Source: an uncultured Deinococcales bacterium
GTDB lineage: Bacteria; Deinococcota; Deinococci; Deinococcales; Trueperaceae
DNA length: 9,204 nt
Assembly: GCA_937934635.1 (NCBI GenBank)
Contig: CALGZD010000327.1
Coordinates: 1 to 9,204 of the forward strand
Direction of reading: 5' to 3'
Every line of letters begins with the position of its first letter. The stretch's first letter is position 1. The notes under the pieces were generated by a model. The model saw only the letters and a list, made by a program, of their open reading frames with translations. It made no database searches and was not told the DNA's origin. Shown here piece after piece: positions 1 to 6,629 of the stretch. Made by a program: the position numbers and the translations under genes.

Positions 1-80
1 AATAAGGGGGGGATTCTTTATGTGATTCTGAGCCCCCTTATTAAGGGGGCGGTGAGCGAAGCGAGCGGGGGATTTTTCGA
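1..80. repeat. G/C-tract palindromic intergenic repeat
   Basis: Positions 32-50 form a perfect odd palindrome, GCCCCCTTA-T-TAAGGGGGC. Positions 1-10 (AATAAGGGGG) are also the exact reverse complement of 33-42, so two mutually exclusive hairpins are possible. A short direct repeat flanks the core: GGGGGATTCTT near 8-18 and GGGGGATTTTT near 67-77. Between them, GAGCGAAGCGAGC (54-66) is itself made of repeated GCGA steps. G/C tracts in an otherwise AT-rich spacer are typical of dispersed REP- or MITE-like elements. There is no T-tract directly after the palindrome, so it is a poor intrinsic terminator. Only one copy is in view, so calling it dispersed is inference. It may continue past the left edge. 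Confidence 0.5.
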
Positions 81-192
81 GAAAATTACTAAAGCAAAAA
101 ACAGTCTAATATTAATCTGCATAGCTTCTTCTGTTGCCGCATTTCTGCTTCACAAGCAAATCAAAATACAGTCTTTATAGGTATGGTATGAG

Positions 193-1641
193 ATGAAAGA
201 CTGGCTAGCTGCACAAACTACGATAAATCCAAATAAGATTTTCTTAAATTTTCAATCTGAAACCTATACTTACGCTCAGCTTAATCAAGAGAGCGCATTG
301 TGGGCAGGGCGTTTACAAGCTTTGGGCATTAAGAAAAGAGATGTTGTTGCGGTTCTTTTAAGTAACTCAGTTGAATATGTTGCTATTACCTTTGCTGTGA
401 TGCGTTTGGGTGCTGTGTTGCTTCCACTGAATACTAGATTAACCAAAGAAGAATTAGAGTATCAATTAGCTCAAGCGGATGCAACGCTTTTATTGACATC
501 AACTACACTCAAAGAAGATAAGGCGGTAGAAAGCACCTTATGTTTTACGCTTGAACAAAAATTTCCTGAGGTCTTACCTGTATTTGAAAACAATATATCC
601 TTCGATAGTCGCTTTTGTATTCTCTTTACATCAGGCACAACAGGAAAGCCAAAAGCCGTTTGTCTGAGCTTGAAAAACTTTTATTTCAGTGCAAATGCCT
701 CTGCTTATCGGTTAGGTGTTATGCCAAATGACAATTGGTTGTGTGCGATGCCGCTTTATCATGTTGGTGGTTTAAGTATCCTTTTGCGTTCTTGTCTTTA
801 TGGTACAAGCGTGACCCTTCATCCAAAATTTGATTTACAAGCTGTCACTAGAGAGCTTTCTGAAGATGTAAGAGCTTCTGTGACAATCGTATCTTTAGTA
901 CCAACTATGCTATATAGAATCTTGAATCAAGATGATTTTAAGCCTTCTGTGTCTTTACGTTTGGTGCTGTTAGGTGGCGCTGCAGCTTCACAAGAGTTGC
1001 TAGAACTGGCACAAGATATAGGTGTCAAAGTTGTGGCGACTTACGGACTGAGTGAAGCCTGTTCACAGGTGGCAACCGTTTTTCCTGAAGCTTGTTATGA
1101 CAAAGTTGAAACGGTTGGTAAGCCTTTGATGTTTACCGAAGTCAAAATTGTTGATGAACAAGGTATTGCTGTTGCCTCCAGTAAAGTTGGTGAAGTACAA
1201 GTGCGTGGACCAACAGTTATGGAAGGTTATCTAGGACAGTCTAAAGATGTAGAAGAGTGGTTCTCAACAGGGGATATGGGCTATTTAGATGCTGATGGAG
1301 ATTTATTTATTAAACAACGTCGTAGTGACTTGATAGTGTCAGGTGGAGAGAATGTTTATCCTGCTGAAGTAGAGGCAGTGTTGCGACAAAGTCAATTAGT
1401 AAAAGATGTTGTCGTGTTTGCACTTGAACATCCAGAGTGGGGGCAGCAGGTTGCTGCTGCGGTCATAGTGCATGACAAGGTGACTTTGGATGAAGCCGAG
1501 AAAGATATGCGTCAGCTTTGTGAAGGGCAGTTGGCGGGTTATAAACGACCAAAAGGTTATTTTGAGACGGATAGTTTTCCAATGACCGCTTCGGGGAAAG
1601 TTAAGCGGCTCGAGCTTCCCCAACATCTAAAACTCAGCTAA
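193..1641 (+). CDS. menE: o-succinylbenzoate--CoA ligase (MenE)
   Basis: This is an AMP-forming adenylating enzyme of the ANL superfamily, 482 aa. It is expected to activate o-succinylbenzoate with ATP and join it to CoA, the step before naphthoate ring closure in menaquinone synthesis, in the cytosol. Visible motifs are the phosphate loop SGTTGKPK (residues 147-154), PLYHVGG (187-193), YGLSEACSQ (284-292), STGD with the ribose-binding Asp (358-361), SGGENVYPAEVE (383-394) and the C-terminal ASGK with the catalytic Lys at about 469. YGxxExxSQ is typical of MenE rather than of general acyl-CoA ligases, and the length fits. The convergent neighbour menH supports the call. The ATG at 193 has no good Shine-Dalgarno sequence; it is kept because the N-terminus lines up with the family. 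The last 15 bases overlap menH. Another acyl-CoA ligase is the main alternative. Confidence 0.87.
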   Translation: MKDWLAAQTTINPNKIFLNFQSETYTYAQLNQESALWAGRLQALGIKKRDVVAVLLSNSVEYVAITFAVMRLGAVLLPLNTRLTKEELEYQLAQADATLLLTSTTLKEDKAVESTLCFTLEQKFPEVLPVFENNISFDSRFCILFTSGTTGKPKAVCLSLKNFYFSANASAYRLGVMPNDNWLCAMPLYHVGGLSILLRSCLYGTSVTLHPKFDLQAVTRELSEDVRASVTIVSLVPTMLYRILNQDDFKPSVSLRLVLLGGAAASQELLELAQDIGVKVVATYGLSEACSQVATVFPEACYDKVETVGKPLMFTEVKIVDEQGIAVASSKVGEVQVRGPTVMEGYLGQSKDVEEWFSTGDMGYLDADGDLFIKQRRSDLIVSGGENVYPAEVEAVLRQSQLVKDVVVFALEHPEWGQQVAAAVIVHDKVTLDEAEKDMRQLCEGQLAGYKRPKGYFETDSFPMTASGKVKRLELPQHLKLS

Positions 1642-2382
1642 AATATTTTTTAATAGTTTCTCAAAAGCCTCAGGATTTTCCCAAGGTACTCGGTGCCCTG
1701 CATTGTCAATAATATGGTGTTGAATAGCTTCATTTGTGTCTTCTAAATCTTTCGCCTTTTGACAATATTTTAAATCTTCGATGCCTGTAATATAGTGAAT
1801 AGGAGGGAGCTGCTTGTTTGTAAGTAAAGGTAAGAGATTATCTTGTTTGCCTTTAGAAAACTGAATGAATAATTTTGCAATTGCTTCTCTTGAAAAGTCT
1901 TCTTCTTTAGGTGACCTTGGATTGGGTCTACCTTGAAAGATAGCTAGCTTGTTCCATTCGCTAATTAAACTTTCCCAGTCCTCTTTAAGAAATTTCTCTG
2001 CCCAGTTTCTATCCCAAGCAAGCTGCTTTTCTTTGCTCGCTTTACTTTCCAACCCTGTGTCAGAAGCAATAATGGTTGCTGTTGTCCAAAGTTCTGGGTG
2101 TTGGATAAGCGCGTGGAATCCTAAACGTCCTCCAAGTGAATATGCAATCAAGTGATGCTGGTTTTTTGAAGGGGAATAGCTAGATACTTTAGTACAAAAC
2201 TCTTTTGCCCAGCTATTAAACTCTTTTGCTTGGCTAAGCCAGAGATTCTCTTTGTGAACTATATAATCTGGTGAGTGAGTTAAGCTAAAGGTGTTCCAAA
2301 CGTTTGGCTGCTGTAAGTTGCCATGTATAAACCAAAGGTGCTTATTCAAAATTAAACTTATCTGAAAAGGCGCATGACCCAA
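1627..2382 (-). CDS. menH: SHCHC synthase (MenH), alpha/beta hydrolase
   Basis: This 251-aa alpha/beta-hydrolase-fold protein is expected to eliminate pyruvate from SEPHCHC to give SHCHC in menaquinone synthesis. The triad can be placed: nucleophile Ser82 in AYSLGGR, Asp203 in TGIED, and His230 in NAGH. HGN at 20-22 fits the oxyanion-hole strand. The Arg after SLGG and the segment DRNWAEKF (124-131), followed by a tryptophan-rich stretch, resemble Escherichia coli MenH, including its substrate-binding arginines. The length is close to the E. coli protein. The reading frame starts with TTG at 2382, inside the upstream DUF2905 gene, with no clear Shine-Dalgarno, so translational coupling is likely. 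A second TTG 33 bases downstream is possible, but it would leave very little before the HGN motif. The 3' end overlaps menE by 15 bases. Another alpha/beta hydrolase is a weak alternative. Confidence 0.85.
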   Translation of the reverse strand: MGHAPFQISLILNKHLWFIHGNLQQPNVWNTFSLTHSPDYIVHKENLWLSQAKEFNSWAKEFCTKVSSYSPSKNQHHLIAYSLGGRLGFHALIQHPELWTTATIIASDTGLESKASKEKQLAWDRNWAEKFLKEDWESLISEWNKLAIFQGRPNPRSPKEEDFSREAIAKLFIQFSKGKQDNLLPLLTNKQLPPIHYITGIEDLKYCQKAKDLEDTNEAIQHHIIDNAGHRVPWENPEAFEKLLKNILAEF

Positions 2383-2594
2383 CTAGCAAGGTTGAGGACA
2401 ATGCTAAGACTAATGCTCAGACCAATGCTCACAACAATCATCGATGTAAAAGGAATAAAAACTCGGCTGTTTTCATTTTGGATTTTTATATCTCCAGGTA
2501 GATTGCCAAACCAAGTGATTGCTTTAGGAAAATAGTTCCATACAAGTCCTAAGATAACTAGTAAAATACCGATAAGTATTATTAGACGAGCCAT
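2358..2594 (-). CDS. DUF2905 small membrane protein
   Basis: This is a 78-aa protein with two hydrophobic segments (about residues 3-20 and 49-72) flanking a short polar loop. The loop carries the family signature WFGNLPGDIKI (28-38), so it is a DUF2905-type inner-membrane protein. No function is established that I know of. The ATG at 2594 is preferred over one at 2678, because the family begins directly with the first membrane helix and the extra 28 residues look unlike coding sequence and run through a tandem repeat. The gene overlaps the menH start by 25 bases and probably forms a two-gene transcript with it. A TATACT box (2601-2606, minus strand) sits only six bases before the ATG and there is no Shine-Dalgarno, so the message may be leaderless or the promoter may lie elsewhere. 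Confidence 0.8.
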   Translation of the reverse strand: MARLIILIGILLVILGLVWNYFPKAITWFGNLPGDIKIQNENSRVFIPFTSMIVVSIGLSISLSIVLNLASWVMRLFR

Positions 2595-2644
2595 ACTTAG
2601 AGTATAGCAAAAATATAGATGGTGCTGTAGAGGATTTAGGTGTT

Positions 2645-2683
2645 TGAGCCAATAATGTGAGTCAATAATGTGAGCCAATAGTC
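2645..2683. repeat. Three 13-bp tandem repeats between divergent genes
   Basis: Three head-to-tail copies of TGAGYCAATAATG occupy 2645-2657, 2658-2670 and 2671-2683. The second differs from the first by one base (T for C) and the third diverges in its last three bases. The array lies in the gap between the DUF2905-menH unit and the divergent DUF2853 gene, upstream of both predicted promoters. It could be a set of regulator sites or a replication-slippage product. Confidence 0.65.
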
Positions 2684-2703
2684 ATTCTTTCTTCATGGAG
2701 TAT

Positions 2704-2730
2704 TTACATATCTCCTAAAGATGGTATAGT
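2704..2730 (+). promoter_or_regulatory. Possible sigma-70 promoter of the DUF2853 gene
   Basis: TTTACA (2704-2709) and TATAGT (2725-2730) are each a good match to the -35 and -10 hexamers, but the 15-base spacer is shorter than usual. A transcript from here would have a leader of about 30 bases containing the strong ribosome site at 2756-2761. Confidence 0.35.
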
Positions 2731-2769
2731 GACGAAAAGAAATCTAAAATAGTTGAAGGAGCTTAAGGT

Positions 2770-3099
2770 ATGGCAAATATTGAGAAACACCAAGAAGCAG
2801 TAGCTAAGTATGCAAGTCGAGTGGATAAAGGATTGCTAGAAGCAATGACAAAGACTTACAGACTTGTACTAAGTAAGAAAGATTCTGAGTCTGTTGCCTG
2901 TGGTGATCCTGAAGAACTTAAGCGTATTCGTCAGAACTTTTTGAAAAAGAAGCTTGGTAGAACAGAATCAGACGAGAAACTAGATAAAGCTATCAAAGAT
3001 GTCTGTGAAAAAATGAAAGGCTCGAGAAGCAAATCTCGTTTGGCTTTCTACTATTTGCTAGTTGTTAAGTTTAAAGCGAAAGATATTTTTGTAAGCTAA
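2770..3099 (+). CDS. DUF2853 family protein
   Basis: This is a small soluble protein of 109 aa, rich in lysine and predicted to be mostly helical, without signal peptide or membrane segment. The pattern GDPEELKRIRQNFLKKKLG (about residues 45-63), the following D/E-K rich helix, and RLAFYYLLVVKF near the C-terminus match the DUF2853 family in sequence and length. No biochemical role is known to me. AAGGAG (2756-2761) lies eight bases before the ATG, giving one of the clearest ribosome sites in the window. It appears to be a single-gene unit: the upstream gene is divergent and a strong terminator follows about 30 bases after the stop. The family call is firm; function is unassigned. Confidence 0.82.
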   Translation: MANIEKHQEAVAKYASRVDKGLLEAMTKTYRLVLSKKDSESVACGDPEELKRIRQNFLKKKLGRTESDEKLDKAIKDVCEKMKGSRSKSRLAFYYLLVVKFKAKDIFVS

Positions 3100-3127
3100 G
3101 TAAATATCTTTAGAAAAGAAAGCAGTT

Positions 3128-3164
3128 AAAAGGCTGAGTGACAGTTTGTCGCTCAGCCTTTTTT
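3128..3164. terminator. Bidirectional intrinsic terminator (DUF2853 gene / pckA)
   Basis: A 15-bp stem (3128-3142 with 3148-3162, one G-T wobble at 3139/3151) closes a five-base loop AGTTT. On the plus strand the GC-rich stem GGCTGAGTGAC runs into TTTTTT (3159-3164), a classic rho-independent signal for the DUF2853 gene. On the minus strand the stem lies just beyond the pckA stop at 3180 and ends in a shorter T run, so it probably also stops pckA transcripts. Confidence 0.9.
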
Positions 3165-3179
3165 ATGGTTAGAATTAGT

Positions 3180-4766
3180 TCAGTTCAAGATAGTTTCTAA
3201 ATTTGGACCAGCCAAAATGATGTCTTTGCTGACGTCGCTTTGAAACTTGTTAAAGTTTTCTTTAAACATCTTAGCTAAGTCGAGTGCTTGTTTGTCATAG
3301 GCACTTTTATTTTGCCAAGTATTTCGTGGGTTTAGTAGATGGCTTGGAACGCCTGGGCAATGGGTGGGCATCTCCAGACCAAAGATTGGGTGCTGCTCAG
3401 TTGGTACATCATCTAATTCACCATCAATAGCAGCTTTGAGCATTGCACGGGTATAACTCAATTTCATACGCTCTCCAGTAGCGTAGGCGCCACCTGTCCA
3501 GCCTGTATTCACTAACCATACACGCACGTCGTGCTGATCAATTTTCCTACCGAGCAATTCGGCATAGCTCGAAGGTTTGAGTGGCAAAAAGGGTTCACCA
3601 AAGCAGGTACTAAATGTTGCAGTAGGTTCAGTGACGCCACGCTCTGTACCTGCAACCTTGGCGGTGTAACCACTTAAAAAGTGGTAGAGCGCTTGGTCAC
3701 GTGTTAATTTACTAATAGGTGGCAGTACGCCAAAGGCATCTGCTGTCAGAAAAATAATGTCACTAGGATGCCCAGCTAACCCTGTCTTACTTGCATTTGG
3801 AATATGGCTGATTGGATAGGCTGCACGTGTGTTCTCTGTTTTTGATGCGTCTGTAAAGTCTGCGGTACGGGTATCATCATCAAAACCAATATTTTCTAAG
3901 ATTGTTCCAAAGCGCTGGGTTGTTGCATAAATTTCTGGTTCAGATTCAGGTGTGATGTTGATAATTTTTGCGTAACAGCCACCTTCGAAGTTAAAGACAC
4001 CAGCATTTGACCAACCGTGTTCGTCATCACCAATGAGTGTGCGTGATTGGTCGGCGGAGAGAGTTGTTTTACCTGTGCCAGATAGACCAAAGAACACTGC
4101 AACCTTGCCGTCTTCATCATGATTGGCAGAGCAGTGCATTGGCATGACACCTTTAGAAGGTAATTCAAAATTCATAATGCTAAAAAGCGATTTTTTAATT
4201 TCACCTGCATATTCAGTGTTTGCTATTAAAACAAGTCGTTCTTTGAGATTCATAGCAACACAGGTGCTAGTAGCACTACCGTGTCTATCTGGATTAGCCC
4301 TGAAGCCAGGCATATCAATAACAGTGTAAAGACCTGGACTGTCTGGTGGCGCTTGGCGAATTAGCATGTTCCGAGCAAATAAGCTGTGCCATGCATACTG
4401 CGTGATGATACGCACAGGAATTTGATAGCCTTCATCACTACCTACATAGAGATCTTGAACAAAAACATCACGGTCCTGCATAAAGGCTCGTATACCTGCA
4501 TGCATATTGGCAAATGCATCTGAATCCATGGATTGATTAACAGCACCCCAATCAACTAGATTTTCTGTGTATTCGTCTTTAACGATAAACTTATCGTTTG
4601 GTGAACGACCTGTAAACTGTCCTGTATCAACAATAAGTGGACCATTGGCACTGACCTTTGCTTCGCCTCGCTTGATTGCCTCTTCATATAGGGCAGGGGC
4701 TTTCAGATTCCAGTGGATATGACTAAACTCTAATCCGTATTCTTCTCTTGTTGCGATATCGGCCAT
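3180..4766 (-). CDS. pckA: Phosphoenolpyruvate carboxykinase (ATP)
   Basis: This is a complete 528-aa ATP-type PEP carboxykinase. It converts oxaloacetate and ATP to PEP, CO2 and ADP in the cytosol, the entry step of gluconeogenesis from TCA intermediates. Seen in the protein: the substrate-binding TGQFTGRSP (48-56), Lys206 and His211 in SKGVMPMHCSAN (metal and substrate ligands), the P-loop GLSGTGKTT (227-235), the metal-binding LIGDDEHGW (244-252), and ENTRAAYP (311-318). Every signature of the ATP family is present and the length is normal; the GTP type is excluded by these motifs. The ATG at 4766 is preceded by AGGA about ten bases upstream. The gene has its own long upstream region, consistent with carbon-source control, and shares a terminator with the convergent DUF2853 gene. 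Confidence 0.97.
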   Translation of the reverse strand: MADIATREEYGLEFSHIHWNLKAPALYEEAIKRGEAKVSANGPLIVDTGQFTGRSPNDKFIVKDEYTENLVDWGAVNQSMDSDAFANMHAGIRAFMQDRDVFVQDLYVGSDEGYQIPVRIITQYAWHSLFARNMLIRQAPPDSPGLYTVIDMPGFRANPDRHGSATSTCVAMNLKERLVLIANTEYAGEIKKSLFSIMNFELPSKGVMPMHCSANHDEDGKVAVFFGLSGTGKTTLSADQSRTLIGDDEHGWSNAGVFNFEGGCYAKIINITPESEPEIYATTQRFGTILENIGFDDDTRTADFTDASKTENTRAAYPISHIPNASKTGLAGHPSDIIFLTADAFGVLPPISKLTRDQALYHFLSGYTAKVAGTERGVTEPTATFSTCFGEPFLPLKPSSYAELLGRKIDQHDVRVWLVNTGWTGGAYATGERMKLSYTRAMLKAAIDGELDDVPTEQHPIFGLEMPTHCPGVPSHLLNPRNTWQNKSAYDKQALDLAKMFKENFNKFQSDVSKDIILAGPNLETILN

Positions 4767-4851
4767 GTTTGATTCATCCTAACGTTCAGTATGGTGAAGT
4801 TATATTAGTTGATGCATAGCTTGTTGCTCGTACTTGTGTATCAAAGTAGGT

Positions 4852-4978
4852 ACACAGTAACATGCTCAAAAAGACTAATGACATACTTTTGCCCTCAATT
4901 TTGGCAAAAGTATGTGACCGATTCGTTAGCTGTTAGCATTTCTAGGAAATAACTGGACAGACTGAGTGGTTACTGTGT
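4852..4978. repeat. Nested inverted repeats upstream of pckA
   Basis: ACATACTTTTGCC (4881-4893) and GGCAAAAGTATGT (4903-4915) are exact reverse complements, 13 bp, with a nine-base loop. Around them, ACACAGTAAC (4852-4861) and GTTACTGTGT (4969-4978) form an exact 10-bp outer pair. No T-tract directly follows the hairpin on either strand, so termination is unlikely. A regulator site, a leader RNA structure or the remnant of a small mobile element are possible. No target-site duplication is obvious at the outer arms. Confidence 0.6.
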
Positions 4979-5014
4979 GTTTTTCACAGACACCTGTGTG
5001 TTTTGCACAGACAC
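4973..5014. repeat. Two tandem 21-bp repeats, each with CTGTG-N7-CACAG
   Basis: Copies at 4973-4993 and 4994-5014 are identical except for one base (T or G, at 4984/5005). Each contains an inverted repeat CTGTG-N7-CACAG followed by ACAC. The 21-bp period equals two helical turns, so a dimeric regulator could bind both copies on the same face of the DNA. The halves resemble CRP half-sites (TGTGA/TCACA), but the spacing is wrong for CRP. Confidence 0.7.
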
Positions 5015-5031
5015 TCGTTTACGAAGCTCGC

Positions 5032-5057
5032 CGATTAACTGCTCTCGCAGCTAATCG
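5032..5057 (-). other. Stem-loop with GAGA tetraloop after the symporter gene
   Basis: Read on the minus strand, an 11-bp stem (CGATTAGCTGC with GCAGTTAATCG, one G-U wobble) closes a GAGA tetraloop of the GNRA type. On the plus strand the same position is an A/C mismatch, so the RNA form favours minus-strand transcription. It begins 43 bases past the symporter stop. No U-tract follows, so it is a 3'-end stabilising hairpin or a weak terminator at best. Confidence 0.5.
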
Positions 5058-5100
5058 TGTAAGCGCTTCTGTGTTGAATTTTTAGGTGCTAGATTAGTGA

Positions 5101-6522
5101 TTAAACAATTGGTTTTTGTTGCCTTTTTATAGCCAACTGTGCTTGAATTTCTTTTAGTTTCTTAGCATCAATGGGGTTTCTATAAACCACAATAAGACTG
5201 AGTATCAAAAATATAATTGGTACAAGTGATGTGAGTATACGAATTGCCATGAGTGCTGAATCTGGTTGAACTGGCAAAGTTCCATCTGTGACCGTGATAT
5301 AACCAGACCACTGTAAAACTAAACCTTGTACAAATAAACCAATGGCTATACCAAACTTCTGTAGAAAGACAAAGAATCCGTAAAAAATTCCTTCACGTCT
5401 TTGACCTGTTTTGAGTTCATCATCATCCACAACATCTGGCAACAGGCTCCACGGTATAAGGAAAGCAAGGCTAACGCCAACACCAGCGAGGATGCCTAAA
5501 ATCATCATCAAGGTGATCTGTCCAGGCTGCACAAAGAATAAGCAAACTTGTACAACTATCCAAAAGGGTACGCCGATGTAGTAAACATTTTTTCGACCAA
5601 TCTTGCGTGCCATCCAACCCCAAAAGAGGATGAAAGCAAAGATTGAAAGCTGTAAACCCATGAGGACAAAGGTAAAGTTTGCAGGATTTCCACCGACATA
5701 ATCACGGTAGTAGAAGAGTAGGAGAGACTGAACAAACTGCACGGCTAGCCATGAGAACATGTATATAAGGAGGACATGTATGAAGGGTTTACTTTGTAGT
5801 GCAACTTTGATGCCTTCTAGAATAGATAACTGGTTTTCTTCAGTAACGTTTAAGTTTCTGGAATCTCTTTCTCTTGTAAAGGCAACGACCACAAAGTGTG
5901 AAATCAAGATAATTATGCCAATCACAATGCCTTGAACAATATTTCCTTGTATTTGATTGTCAGCAAAGACTTGGTTGACAAGGACATTATAGATAATAGC
6001 AGCGAGTAGACCACCAATGACTGAGAAGCTAAAGCGGTACATGTTTAGCGATGTACGTTCTTTTTCGTCTTCGCTGAGTTCAGGTGTTAGTGCTGCATAG
6101 GGCACGTTTACTGCTGAAAAACCTAAGTCTAAAAAGATAGCAATGATGATGTAGTAGATGAACTTTGCAGTTTCACCCATATCTGGTACATAGAATTGTA
6201 AAAAGTAGGCTATGGCAAAAGGAATTGCGCCAATAAGAATCCAAGGTCTGCGCCTGCCCCAGCGCGTTCGAGTTCTATCGCTCAAGCTACCGATGAGTGG
6301 GTCGTTGACAGCATCCCAAATTTTAGCAATTAAGAGGATAAGCCCTGCTTTTCCGGGTTGTAAACCAGCAATGTTAATCAGGAAGTTCAAAAGGAAAAAG
6401 CCTTTGACCATTGAAACCATGGCAACGCCAAAGTCTCCGAAGCCATAGGCTAGTTTTGTTCCTACACTGAGTTTATGTATATCAGGTTTTTGTGCAGATT
6501 GTTCTGTTGGTAATACTGACAT
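5101..6522 (-). CDS. GPH-family (MelB-type) cation symporter
   Basis: This 473-aa protein has about twelve hydrophobic segments and fits the glycoside-pentoside-hexuronide:cation symporter family of the major facilitator superfamily, in the inner membrane. The cation-site motif WDAVNDP (69-75, Asp70 and Asp74) and the following loop SDRTRTRWGRRRPWIL (81-96) match MelB. A central hydrophilic stretch (about 215-230) separates the two six-helix halves. Family members carry sugars or glycosides with Na+ or H+. No glycosidase, sugar kinase or regulator gene lies next to it, so the substrate is unknown; it is not called melB for that reason. The ATG at 6522 has GGAG five bases upstream. A predicted promoter covered by a 19-bp palindrome lies about 40-70 bases upstream, which suggests repressor control. 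Confidence 0.87.
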   Translation of the reverse strand: MSVLPTEQSAQKPDIHKLSVGTKLAYGFGDFGVAMVSMVKGFFLLNFLINIAGLQPGKAGLILLIAKIWDAVNDPLIGSLSDRTRTRWGRRRPWILIGAIPFAIAYFLQFYVPDMGETAKFIYYIIIAIFLDLGFSAVNVPYAALTPELSEDEKERTSLNMYRFSFSVIGGLLAAIIYNVLVNQVFADNQIQGNIVQGIVIGIIILISHFVVVAFTRERDSRNLNVTEENQLSILEGIKVALQSKPFIHVLLIYMFSWLAVQFVQSLLLFYYRDYVGGNPANFTFVLMGLQLSIFAFILFWGWMARKIGRKNVYYIGVPFWIVVQVCLFFVQPGQITLMMILGILAGVGVSLAFLIPWSLLPDVVDDDELKTGQRREGIFYGFFVFLQKFGIAIGLFVQGLVLQWSGYITVTDGTLPVQPDSALMAIRILTSLVPIIFLILSLIVVYRNPIDAKKLKEIQAQLAIKRQQKPIV

Positions 6523-6560
6523 AGTATCTCCAGGATTTAAAAGATTGGATTTAATACGTC

Positions 6561-6589
6561 AGTATACTTTATTTTTGTACTCAGTACAA
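6561..6589 (-). promoter_or_regulatory. Predicted promoter of the symporter gene
   Basis: On the minus strand TATACT (6561-6566) is a good -10 box. Exactly 17 bases upstream, TTGTAC (6584-6589) is a partial -35 match (TTG conserved). A leader of about 30-35 bases would result. The weak -35 and the palindrome over it suggest a regulated promoter. Confidence 0.5.
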
Positions 6590-6591
6590 AA
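6573..6591. promoter_or_regulatory. 19-bp perfect palindrome, probable operator
   Basis: TTTTGTACTCAGTACAAAA is a perfect odd palindrome (nine bases, central C, nine bases). It covers the predicted -35 box and part of the spacer of the symporter promoter. Size and symmetry fit a dimeric TetR- or GntR-type repressor site. The regulator is not encoded in this window and I do not recognise the motif as a named operator. Confidence 0.65.
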
Positions 6592-6629
6592 TTTGATTTA
6601 GTAGAAGAGTGTGCCCTAAAAGATGTCAG

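Larger units (their letters stand above)
4767..5100. promoter_or_regulatory. Gene-free pckA upstream region rich in dyads
   Basis: This 334-base stretch between the symporter stop and the pckA start holds no convincing gene. It should contain the pckA promoter: a TATAAC-like -10 box can be read on the minus strand at 4799-4804, but no good -35 goes with it, so the start is unplaced. Nearby, TGTGTA (4835-4840) and TACACA (4851-4856) form a 6-bp inverted repeat with a 10-base spacer, an operator-like arrangement. Further up lie a 13-bp hairpin (4881-4915), a 21-bp tandem pair (4973-5014) and another hairpin (5032-5057), listed separately. Confidence 0.6.

Noticed and set aside
1396..1626. Minus-strand open frame inside menE
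   Set aside because: It lies wholly within the 3' part of menE, has no recognisable domain and is best explained as an out-of-frame shadow.
2595..2678. N-terminal extension of the DUF2905 protein
   Set aside because: The extra 28 residues precede the first membrane helix, are not typical of the family and begin inside the 13-bp repeats.
2645..2683. CRISPR array
   Set aside because: The repeats are 13 bp and abut directly, with no spacers; the same holds for the 11-bp repeats at 7342-7374 and the 21-bp pair at 4973-5014.
4881..4915. Intrinsic terminator of the symporter gene
   Set aside because: The stem is strong, but no T-tract directly follows it on the minus strand; the nearest T run is about ten bases further on.
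4973..5014. Tandem CRP sites
   Set aside because: The halves look like TGTG/CACA, but the spacing differs from the TGTGA-N6-TCACA consensus and CTGTG-N7-CACAG fits the dyad better.
6212..6448. Plus-strand open frame inside the symporter gene
   Set aside because: It is antisense to well-conserved MelB motifs and its product has no family features. The open frames at 1949-2155 and 4123-4329 (plus strand) and 3896-4168 and 6946-7245 (minus strand) are rejected on the same ground of lying inside firm genes.
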